Shown piece by piece: positions 34,710-44,693 of a stretch of DNA of 64,000 nt. The notes below the pieces were generated by a model. That model had not been told where the DNA came from, ran no database searches, and saw only the letters and a list, made by a program, of their open reading frames with translations. Made by a program: the position numbers and the translations under genes. Numbering within the stretch: the first letter of the stretch is position 1; every line of letters starts with the position of its first letter. Source of the DNA: Endocalyx cinctus (taxonomy: Eukaryota; Ascomycota; Sordariomycetes; Amphisphaeriales; Apiosporaceae); the NCBI GenBank assembly GCA_001600455.1, contig BCKC01000001.1:62001-126000 (forward strand). Direction: 5' to 3'.

Positions 34710-35735
34710 GAAGCTGAAGACTCCACCATCACCACCCCCTTCTTGCTCACTAGTATGGACATAGTGGACGTACCGCCCACAACATACGTGTAAGAGTTGT
34801 AGAATGGTGAGGTCAGACCCGGTATTCAGGTTCTGGTCAGCGTCCCCTGCCTGCGTACGTATACATTCTAGATGACAAAGTTCAAGTTTGGTGAATGTTG
34901 AGCCACTTTGGACATATATTTTGAATATTTATTGACCATTTTGGTGAATACGCTTGCAGCGCATTGATTCTTAATTCCGGATCCGTGGATCTGGCCATCA
35001 AGAAAAATCTTGGTTCGCAGATCTACTACTAGTGTACATATCGTCTAGTCGCACACAGAGGTCGGACTATGTTTCATACGAGATAGTACAGATGGGTCGG
35101 GGCAATATGCCGTACTTTTTTTTTTTTCTGATCTACTTATCCGAGACCAGATCAGTTATTCGGATGGGGTGTGGGATGGTGGATGGATGGATGGGCTGAA
35201 CAAATCTTATTATGATGCGACTTTGTTAAACAAGCGAAAAGAACGGAGTGGATTGCAGTATTTAGACAAGAGACCCGCGATGCGTAGCTCGAAATCCGTC
35301 CTTCAAGAAATAAGATAATATTGATTGGTAAACTCGTTGATTAATTAATACGATCGTATGGGTCTGGGTCTCCTTTATCTATACATACTTGTATACATAT
35401 ATATACATAAGTGTATATGTATATGTACGTGTATATTATACGGTAAGGGGGGCTAGCGCCACAAACTCGAACAGCTGGGTTCAAGAAAAATCTACGTCCT
35501 ACCTACGATACTACTATGTAAATACGTACGGAGTACGGCTTTCTCTTAATTGCTTTTGCTGCGACTGCGAGCCAAAGACGGGGCGAGCGAAACGTTGAGG
35601 CTCCAACACCGGAAGAGGAAGCCCACATCTCTTGTCACGATCATCACATTCCACTAGGCTAGTACAAGTACATAGTAAAGAGACTCACCAAGCTGCCGGG
35701 TTTTCCTTTACCCTTTTCCTGTTACTTGTTGAAAA

Positions 35736-35797
35736 ATCGAATCGAATCGAATCAGATCAGATCAGATCAGGTCAGGTCAGGATAGGTCAGGTCAGGC
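35736..35797. repeat. pentanucleotide array changing from ATCGA to ATCAG to GTCAG
   Basis: Tandem five-base units whose sequence shifts stepwise along the array: about three ATCGA-type, four ATCAG-type, then four or more GTCAG-type copies with one interruption. Confidence 0.85.
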
Positions 35798-38405
35798 AAG
35801 TCCGTCAGATTAGACAAGGCATTTTTTTATTAGTTGGGTGTATCACCCCCATCCCGATTTCCCTCTTTAGCGATGCCGATTTGAAAATAAATATTTTTTA
35901 TTTTGTGTTTATATTTATTTCTTTATTATCATTATTATTTTATTTATTTTTTTCTCCTTGGAGGGATACTCCATATACTACGCTAGAAAACATTGGAAAA
36001 AAAAGAAGGAAGACGTTAGTACCAACGCTGTATTCGTATGCGGACATGCTCCTATTGGTCAAACGAATTTTCCTTATCTCTCGGCGTAGCAGGGCTTCAG
36101 CTTGGCATGCGTGCGGTACTGACCAGGGTTGCTCCGCTCAGCCCAGTGATGGTACACGTTAACCTCAGATCGTGAAAATGGTTACCGCTTAGCTTAGGCT
36201 CGCTCCTGCAAATCCTTCCGTTTGACAAGCGCATAAAAAGTGGCGAGCGGCAGCTGTGAATAAGGCCGTACATGCACGTGAGAAAATAACAATATAGAAT
36301 CTGTATCCGCAAACGACGATAAAGCGCACAAGAATATTGGTACACGTCTCGTAGGATTCGAAGGAGAATTCTTTTCATTGGTAGCGATAGGTACCCGCCG
36401 AGGTTAGCTTCCTTGAGTCTTATGATATCCATGGGTAGGGGTATCAAAATTAGAACTTAAGATAGGCATCTATCCGAAAAGTTTCTTTAGAGAATGAAAA
36501 AAAAAAAAAGGCTAACTACCTAGGTAGTTAGTAATACAATTCTCTCTGGATCTAGTGTACTATGTACTCTGTACATATAAGTATATGGAGCAATGAGTGG
36601 AGGTAATGGGGAATGGGATGGGTTCAACATTCAATTGGGTTCCTTTGAAACCTACTATGGATACATACTTATACCTATAGTATACTCGTAACTACAAAAT
36701 ACGGAGCTCTCTGGAAAAATGCACGGTGCATTGGTTTGCGTAAAGCTCGTGGGTTTCGTTTCTTTTCGTGTTTTTTTTCTTTCTTTTTGTAGTGGAGGGT
36801 TGGTTCACTCGGCCGGGTGACTGACTAAATCTGGAGCATATCCGGATGGGATATCCACAAGGTCGTGGTATTCCATCGCCTCATCATCCTCGCGTCACGG
36901 AAGAAATGTCGGGACATGAAATTTGGTAAAATAGGGTCTGATTATCCATTTCGGTCGATTCTTACATGCGTAAATAGCAGGGTCCCCTTAATGAGGGTTA
37001 CACGAGTAGAAGGTTCGACGAGGGTATTATCCTGATTCCATGCATATGCGACTGTTTGTGTTGGTTGCAAGACGAATGTCTCGTCCAGTAGAAATAGGTG
37101 AGCAAGTAGATTATTTGTTCTCTTTAATCTACTATCTATTCGGTTCCGGAGAAGTTGATTTCAATCGGAGCCTTCTTGCAGATGGAAGGGTGACAGATTA
37201 ATTTATTCAAAGAAAGGGTTATGTACCTAGGTAAGTAGTTACGTAGCATCGACACCGTCCCGACCATTCGGGACGTAGCACTGTGATGGTATACCCGTGG
37301 ACGTAAAAAAAGAAAACAAGAAAGAGCATTGCATTACCTTCCTGTCTATGCATTACTCCGATTGCATGCGCCAATGTTAAGAAGCGACAAGTATTTGACT
37401 TCTTTCAGAAAATGGCTTCTCGATAATTCACGGTTACCGGTAGGTAGTAAGTGGTGCGTAGTGTTTAGTACCTCCTTATTTTGATGGAAGTCCAAATTAC
37501 CGTTTAAAAGGTCACCTTTTAAAGGTGGATCGACGTATTAATAGATCATAGTATTAAGTAGTTTGGCAGCGTACAATGCTTGGTACGGATATATATTGCG
37601 CTACTGCGTAGAATACTAGGTACATAGTCTGGTAGTGTCCTAGAAGCCTAGCAGCCTAGGTAGGCGGTACACTAAGTTAAGTACCTGCTATACGTACTTT
37701 GTATACGCTATCTGGTACTAGGTATAGCGCATTATTACACTAAACAAATGTTTGGAAATACCTGAAAGGGGAGAGAGATTCTTGAATTCTCACTTACTAT
37801 GAATCCTCTCCATCTTACCTGAATAGGGAACTTCTGAAGTGTAAGGTTAGTAAGTGAATAATAAGTCAGTAATCGCAGAATAAAATAATTTACTCACCTG
37901 TATATATAGTATGTACGTACAAGTATACATAAAAAGTACGTTGTACATCTCGAGTTCGTCCAGGGGGAGAGGGGAGACATGTTTTTAATCAACTTCTCCC
38001 CTATACTAAGGGATGATAATACAAAGTAAATAATCCCGAATGATAGAATATATACGTAGTACTCTGTATAGTGGTGACTATTAGAATATTTCTGATTGAT
38101 CATTGTCGATTGTCATCTTCTTTTCCGACTCCAAGCTACTGCCAAGGTGTTAAAGTATCGATAGAATATCTAGCGGGCTTGACGCCATCTGATTCAATTC
38201 TCCCTGTTCGAGACCTTGACCTTGACCCTTGCCCCGTCTAGTATTTACTCTGTCTTACCCTGACAGCTTTCCGGTAGAACTTACCTACTTACCATACATA
38301 ATATCTTCACATACAAGAGGTAGATAGACTTTACTAGCAAAGTACCTAAGTGTATATCCTGGGTACTTAAAGTACCTAATGTAGTGTAGGCTCTACTACT
38401 ATGTA

Positions 38406-38550
38406 CTTATCGGTTGCTATTCCGCTCACTAATTTCATTTAGTATTTACTACTACATGCTTATCTACCTGTGGATGTCACTAATTTTACTTGCCAGGTGA
38501 ATGTATCGCCTCATGTTTTAACTAATTCGTTCCCCTTTCGGCCGCTTATC
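38406..38550 (-). promoter_or_regulatory. three GATAAG sites upstream of the ammonium transporter
   Basis: CTTATC on the plus strand (GATAAG on the minus) at 38406-38411, 38459-38464 and 38545-38550, about 0.95-1.1 kb before the transporter ATG. GATAAG is the core site of AreA/NIT2-type nitrogen GATA factors, which activate ammonium permease genes in filamentous fungi. The hexamer is common by chance, so this is suggestive only. Confidence 0.35.
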
Positions 38551-39503
38551 ACTCGTTCCACGCACTAAAAAGTGATAGGAAATTATCATCCACAGATTTG
38601 TCCATTGACGCCGGTAATACGTGTGTGTACGTAGGTCACCTTTACACCAGCTTTAAACTTTTTGAGCCTGAGCGTCCTATGGATACGATATATCCCATAT
38701 TACATATAGACACTACATACCTACGTGTAGAGCAGGTCTACTACATAGGTACCTAAGCAGCCTAGGTAGTACCTATATTATACTACTATACATCTTACGC
38801 TATGTAGCCTCCCCCCTCTCCCCTCAGATCCTTTCTCTTAACCCCCTGTTAGCCACGTGTGGATCATTTCTCTGAAAGGTACCTACGCCTGCTAGCGCGG
38901 TGGTCCAATTCTTTTGATATCATCTGCCAAGGTACCGTATCTGCGTATGTACCAGGTACTAACCTACGCCGCTCTCTTATTACCTTAGATGCTGGTAAAT
39001 TCTACTGCAGCCAATCCCATTCATTACCTTCTTATTCCAGTTCCCTCTTCAGCTCATTCACTATTATTCTTGTATGTTTGTTTCATTATTTACTTCCTTG
39101 TACCCTCGGACAAGTACCCCCAACCCTCAGGTAATGAATGATGTGGTACCGTACATTTGTATCTATGCACACTCCATCTCTCGAGGAGACCCTCCCAAAC
39201 CATCTAGGGTAACGAGTGCGCATCCCCTAGCCCCATGTCCCTTGTTTTTAATATATACATAGTACATATGCTGCTCCAGTACCGTCGGTCCTATTTAGCC
39301 TCCATTGACCCCAAATACGTCCCTAATCTTCTTTTCTTCTTTTTTTTTCCCTTTTGTCCTCGTCACCTCGACTGTGAGTAGTTACCGTGCGATATCCCAA
39401 GGGTCCGGTCCCTTAAAAGAGAAGAATCCACTCGACCTTCTTCTCCTTCCCTGTACTGGTCAACATTTCCTACGCATAACACAGAACGAACTCCTTCGCC
39501 AAA

Positions 39504-41274
39504 ATGTCCGGCAGCGTGGCCGTCCTCACTTACAATGGCACCGAGGGTGTGGCCGACGGCGGCTACTCCAGCGATGTCACAAATCTGAATCTTTTCTACG
39601 AGGTATGACGACAGCTTCAACGTCTTGATGGGGGTTGCTTGGGACTTTTTTTTTTTTTTTTTTTTTGAAATGGACAAACTGAACGAGTGTTACTGACTTC
39701 GCTTCCTATGTTCCTTCTAATAGAGCGGTGATTTCGCCTGGATCCTTACCTCGTCCGCCTTGGTCTTGCTGATGATTCCCGGCGTCGGTTTCTTCTACTC
39801 CGGTCTCGCTCGACGCAAGTCGGCGCTTTCGCTCATTATGTTATCCATGATATCCGTCGCCGTCGTCGACTTTCAGTGGTTTTTTTGGGGTTATAGTTTG
39901 GCTTTCTCGCATACCGGCAGCGCTTACATCGGTGACCTATCCAACTTTGGTCTGATGAAGACTCTCGCCCAGCCCTCGGTCGGCAGCACCAAGGTCCCCG
40001 ACCTGCTCTTCTGCCTCTTCCAGGGAATGTTTGCCGCTATTACGTAAGTATCTCAAGATATAGACAGGCCGGAAAAGCGCATTTCGGTGGACTGTGGGCT
40101 CGGGTCCGACGGTTCGCTAGAAAGAAGCAGGAAGTGCGAGGAGAAAAAGACGGAGATGCTAACATATATCGTAGTCCCGCCCTTGCGATCGGTGCCGCTG
40201 TTGACCGTGCGCGCATCCTTCCTTGCATCGTTTTCATCTTCGTCTGGTCTACCATCGTCTACGACCCTATTGCTTACTGGACCTGGAACGGCAACGGCTG
40301 GTCCTTCCTCCTCGGCGGTCTCGATTTCGCCGGTGGTACTCCCGTCCACATCTCGTCCGGTGCCGCCGCCCTCGCCTTCAGCGTCATGCTCGGAAAGCGT
40401 ACCGGCTACGCCAAGTCTGCCGGTCTCCCTTACCGACCCCATAACGTGACCCACATCGTTCTCGGCACCGTCTTCCTGTGGGTCGGTTGGTTCGGCTTCA
40501 ACGGTGGTTCTGCTCTCGCCGCCAACCTCCGTGCCGTCATGGCTTGCATTGTCACCCATCTCGCCGCTTCTGTTGGTGGAATTACTTGGCTCCTCCTCGA
40601 CTACCGTCTGGAGAAGAAGTGGTCCGTCGTGGGTTTCTGCTCCGGTGCTATCGCCGGTCTAGTTGCGATCACTCCGGCCTCTGGTTTTGTCGCCCCTTGG
40701 GCTGCCGTTATTTACGGTATTGTCGGTGGAATTGGCTGCAACTTTGCCACCAAGTTGAAGTTCCTGATGGGCGTCGACGAGGCTCTGGATATCTTCGCTG
40801 TTCACGCTGTTGGTGGTATTATTGGAAACCTTCTTACCGGTCTCTTTGCCGCGTAAGTTTATTTTCCTACCTCCGTGCGGGGCTGCCCCTCATTTCACTC
40901 GTGATACTAACCTCGAAATCTGTAGTGACTACATTGCTGCTCTCGATGGCTCCACCGTCATCCCCGGTGGCTGGATTAACAAGAACTACGTTCAGCTCGG
41001 CTACCAGCTTGCCGACTCCGTCGCCGGTTTCTCGTACTCGTTCGTCTTGACCTGCGTTATCCTGTTCTTGATGAACCTTATTCCCGGTTTGAGCCTCCGC
41101 GTTTCCCCCGAGGAAGAGGATATGGGTATCGACGATGGCCAGCTTGGCGAGTTCGCTTACGACTACGTTGAGCTCCAGCGCCACACCAGCGACGGTCTAG
41201 GAGACTACCCCCGCCCTATTGCTTCCAGCAAGGGCAGCGAGTCGGGCGAGAAGGCTCCCGGAGACGTTGTTTGA
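39504..41274 (+). CDS. MEP/AMT ammonium transporter, Mep2-like
   Basis: Plasma-membrane ammonium permease of 481 residues; exons 39504..39602, 39724..40043, 40175..40852, 40926..41274. The four exons join in frame at GT-AG sites; intron 1 contains a 21-base T tract. Family signatures include PGVGFFYSGLARRKSALS, FQWFFWGYSLAFS, FAGGTPVHISSG and DIFAVHAVGGIIGN. The pore twin histidines are H198 and H350, lining up with H194 and H348 of yeast Mep2; Mep1/Mep3-type proteins have Glu at the first position, so this is the Mep2-like, high-affinity, possibly sensor class. The cytosolic tail contains GDGLGDYPRP and is Ser/acid-rich. GATAAG sites lie upstream. Confidence 0.95.
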
Positions 41275-42254
41275 ATATAAGATTGAGGTAGATTCCTACA
41301 AAACTCAATACTCTAATCATTATCTCGATCACCGGTATCATCGTCTCGGTCGACTCACGAGCAACTTTTAATTTGCTTCGTGGTCACGAGAGACCCTGTG
41401 TTAATAATACAAACTTGGTTACGCAACTAGTCGAACCTTTCCACATGTCATATATAACCCTTTTCTTTTCTCTCCGTAGCTTTGTTTATAAAGAATATAC
41501 CCCAAAATTTTCCACCAAAAGATGACTGCATACTATCATTTTTCGTAAATGATGTTTTACCAGCTGGTATTTCCAGTTTGTCTTACAATCGGTGTAGACT
41601 TGGAAATAGTTATCATTCCAGCATTTCAATATATGTCTTAGATAGAACTTGCTTGATTCCACATTCCAGCAGACCTTGCCCTCCTTGGAGACGCTTAATA
41701 CTAATTATGGCTCAACTTGTATCATTTATTCTATGAAGGTACTCAATTATCGAAGTGCTGTTATGCGACTCATCTATGATTTAACCATGAGATTCTCACG
41801 GCAGGAAATAGAGCTGACATCGATACGCCCATATTCACGTGAAGACAAGTCAATAATAAAGATTCTAATTCCTTTTTCGCGGTAATCGGACATATTTGCT
41901 AGTGGTGTTCTCCGACACAAAGAAATGCCAAGAGTGCCGGATTCGGGCGAGTTTTCTCATGATGGCCTCATTCTCGCCTGTGACTAGTGAGATAGACTCT
42001 GTTTTCAAAGTTCATGACTCAGCAGTTGTTTGCTACAATTTAATTATGCAATTTCATATTTCTATGAGTTGGAAGAAAAGAAAAAGGATGGAGTCTTACA
42101 TATAGAAAAGAACGTATCGCCCTCTCGTTCACTTATACTCATGGTCAATAGTTTACGTCTCTTCCGTTATTCACCTCTTATCAATTTTAGCCTTCTCGTA
42201 TCTTACTTCACCGTCGTTTTCTTTGATTACCCTTCATTGTATTCCTCATTCATT
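41275..42254. other. intergenic, no gene seen
   Basis: AT-rich spacer. An open frame runs into the next gene from 42030 without an early ATG except at 42141 (MVNSLRLF). That would add a hydrophobic 38-residue leader; it is disfavoured but possible. Confidence 0.55.
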
Positions 42255-43196
42255 ATGGCAGCAGCGCAGTGGAACCCGCCTATATATCCTCGCCAAGACT
42301 ATCGAGAGCAAAGCAAAGCTACAGGGAGAAATCCGGGATGGGGGCAGGCGGCGGGGAGAGGACAGCCTCATCTATGGCCACAGAGCCGGCCAGCGGAGCC
42401 ACAGCTCCCTCTCAACTTTCCTCAGCCCTTTTATTCGACGGCCCGCAGCAACGTACGGCCGAACGGACTTGAATTCGGCCTCTACGATACAAAGCCGATG
42501 GTACCAGCACAGATGATCGCTCAACCAAGACAGAGCCTGTATACCTCAATCCCGACCATGCCGTCGACGACGCGGCCATTACCTCCCTCGAGCGCGTCAA
42601 GAGGGGTGACCGGGAAAGGCGTGCTCAAGAGACCCCTGGACGGCCACCATCATAACGAAGGGGAGGACCGCTGGGGCCCCAACTGGACGCCCAAAAAGGT
42701 CCACTTCGCGGACGCCCCGCTGTACGCGCCGACGCCGAGGTACCCACATTCGTCAACGTACGCCGACGCGCTTTCCGAACCGATACTTCCTTTTAAGGGG
42801 GCAGGGATGGCGAATACGCGGACGCAACAGCAGCAACAACAACAACAACAATCAGTGGATTCTTCCCTTTCTCTTCCTCTCTCCGGCGCGTCACTGCCTG
42901 CTTCTTCCGCGATGACTATTCCCACCCATACCGGAAACGATCAGGTCGTGAAAAAGGCGCCGGGGCCGTCGAAAAATGGGAATGACAAGGCGGGAGGTAA
43001 GATGACGAAGGAAATGTGGATCCGGAAGAGGAGGAGGATCATGATGAAAAGGAAGAAGGGTATCCTTAGAAAGGCTGCCGACGAGGAGTTGCAGGAGAGC
43101 GTTAGGACGCAGGCCGAAAGGGTGGCGACGAGGTCGGAGAAAAAAACGGGGGTATGGGGATTACTTAGCTGGTTGGCAGAATGGTCAAGTTACTGA
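42255..43196 (+). CDS. orphan low-complexity protein with PP1-docking-like motifs
   Basis: I do not recognise this 313-residue protein (single exon, ATG at 42255, MAAAQWNPPIYP). It is Pro/Gln/Ser-rich and probably largely disordered. A polyglutamine run from CAG/CAA codons lies at about 191-200. K147-K148-V149-H150-F151 (PKKVHFAD) fits the RVxF docking motif for protein phosphatase 1, and G269-I270-L271-R272 fits the SILK-type motif [GS]IL[KR]. A strongly basic segment just before it (RKRRRIMMKRKK) could be a nuclear signal. The C-terminus is Trp-rich (GVWGLLSWLAEWSSY). A PP1 regulatory role is inferred from two short motifs only. Upstream ATG at 42141 is an alternative start. Confidence 0.65.
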   Translation: MAAAQWNPPIYPRQDYREQSKATGRNPGWGQAAGRGQPHLWPQSRPAEPQLPLNFPQPFYSTARSNVRPNGLEFGLYDTKPMVPAQMIAQPRQSLYTSIPTMPSTTRPLPPSSASRGVTGKGVLKRPLDGHHHNEGEDRWGPNWTPKKVHFADAPLYAPTPRYPHSSTYADALSEPILPFKGAGMANTRTQQQQQQQQQSVDSSLSLPLSGASLPASSAMTIPTHTGNDQVVKKAPGPSKNGNDKAGGKMTKEMWIRKRRRIMMKRKKGILRKAADEELQESVRTQAERVATRSEKKTGVWGLLSWLAEWSSY

Positions 43197-44693
43197 AAGG
43201 TAAGTCGGGGGTGAAATGGGTGATAAATAAATGTGTATAAATGATCATATGGGGTATGTATTAAGTACTACGTACAAGTAGTAGTGATTTATATTTTATT
43301 TCATCCTTATTATTATTATTATTGTTGTAATTTTCATCTCAAGAATAATATTTTCTCTATATTCAATTGTCATGAATACCTTCTAGAAGAATCCCCAGAT
43401 GTTCTCAGTTCTGTATTCATCGCTGTCAATGTTAATCTTCCATTATGAGAAGACTGAGGGAAAGGGGGGTGAAAGGGTAGCGACTGCATAGCTCAGTCTA
43501 TATAGATATAGATTAGTTCCTCTAGCAATGCTGATTCGAGTTCTTCAAATTTTACTCCCGAAAGATATATCGTATTGGTTGAATTGATTCTTTATCGAGT
43601 ACGCAGGCTGGCAGGGTACGGTGATGACTACCTAAGGTTAGGTATCTACCTACCTACCTAGGTAGGTAGGTAGGCCTGCCTAGGTATACAAAAAGCGAAA
43701 ACATGCCAATAAAAGATGCATAGAAATATGCCGGAAGCGAAGTAACCAAATCATTCATTTTACCAATAGGCACAATATTTACAGAGTACATTACATTTAT
43801 ATTGTCCATCTGTTAAATAATTGACTTTCTTTTGGGCATCAAGAAGAATATCTTTCACCTTATTGGAAGTTAAAAACTTCACAAGAACCGAGACAAGAGC
43901 TGAAATATCATTCACTACGTAGGTACCTAAGTAAATAGGTAACCTAGAGATAATATTTCGTAAAGGTGCATTCATTCCCATTACCTTACTATCGAATAAG
44001 CACCGAATCTACTTTATCACGTGTAGAGCAAGACTATTTTTCCGACTTCTCTCTTTCTCTCTTGTATATATTACTTATAACTAGGTATAGATTGAAACGT
44101 ATAGATGGTGATATGTCATTGTCATAAAAGTTCCTATGGAATAAAACAGGTTCTCGGTCTTATCGATGGCCTACGACCTTACAATTAATCCTTAATCATA
44201 GACCAGCCAGTCACGACGCAAAAGCGCATCGCCAAATAAGCAACTATAGACTACTTTTACCCTCTGTAACCATATATATACATCATTATGTATATATGTG
44301 TATAATACACCCACTCTACCGTTGAATTTCTACCCATCTCGATCTCAAGGCTGAAGCCTTACATATCCAGAAAACACCGCGATTTGACGCGTTCTTGCAA
44401 GTTATGATAAACATTGTTTACCATATACCTATTCATCATTAATATTCCACACTAATATTCACCACCTGTTCACCACCTAACCTTTTCAACCCGGTATATA
44501 TTCATCTACGGTGTTTCCCGCCATAATACCTTACTTCGACATTGTCACACTTTTCGCGTCGGTATCAAACAAGACATATACTTCGCATCTTTTCTTCCGA
44601 CATTGATAGAATCATCCCCCTCTTAATTCTCAAATAAGCTTTATCTATCATTACTTCATCCATGCTCTGATCATTCACCATCTTTACGCCATC
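43197..44693. other. intergenic, no gene seen
   Basis: AT-rich region with a TACC/GGTA array and its palindromic centre at 43655-43664. Short open frames lack features. The last few hundred bases are pyrimidine-rich, as expected for the 5' leader of the E2 gene. Confidence 0.6.
43629..43688. repeat. TACC/GGTA palindromic array
   Basis: Tandem TACC units meet tandem GGTA units at the exact palindrome TACCTAGGTA (43655-43664), making an inverted repeat able to fold as a hairpin or cruciform. Same motif as the dispersed palindromes. Confidence 0.85.

Larger units (their letters stand above)
33005..39503. other. 6.5-kb gene-poor, microsatellite-rich region
   Basis: No convincing gene on either strand; the longest open frame (35632-36162) crosses a pentamer repeat and starts at TTG. 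Contents include a GA run 33645-33674, T tract 34685-34709, morphing pentamer array 35736-35797, TACCTAGGTA at 36517 and 37224, TACGGAGTA at 35527, and many TAGGTA/TACCTA fragments at 37.6-38.8 kb. The right end is the upstream region of the ammonium transporter, with three GATAAG sites. No tRNA or 5S rRNA pattern was found by eye. Confidence 0.6.

Noticed and set aside
35632..36162. Plus-strand open frame of 176 codons
   Set aside because: Begins at TTG, is partly made by the pentamer microsatellite, and the rest is low-complexity T-rich translation.
38600..38800. Possible transposon terminal repeats from TACCTA/TAGGTA inverted fragments
   Set aside because: The fragments are short, irregular and have no transposase-like coding sequence between them; they fit the dispersed TAGG-type microsatellite.
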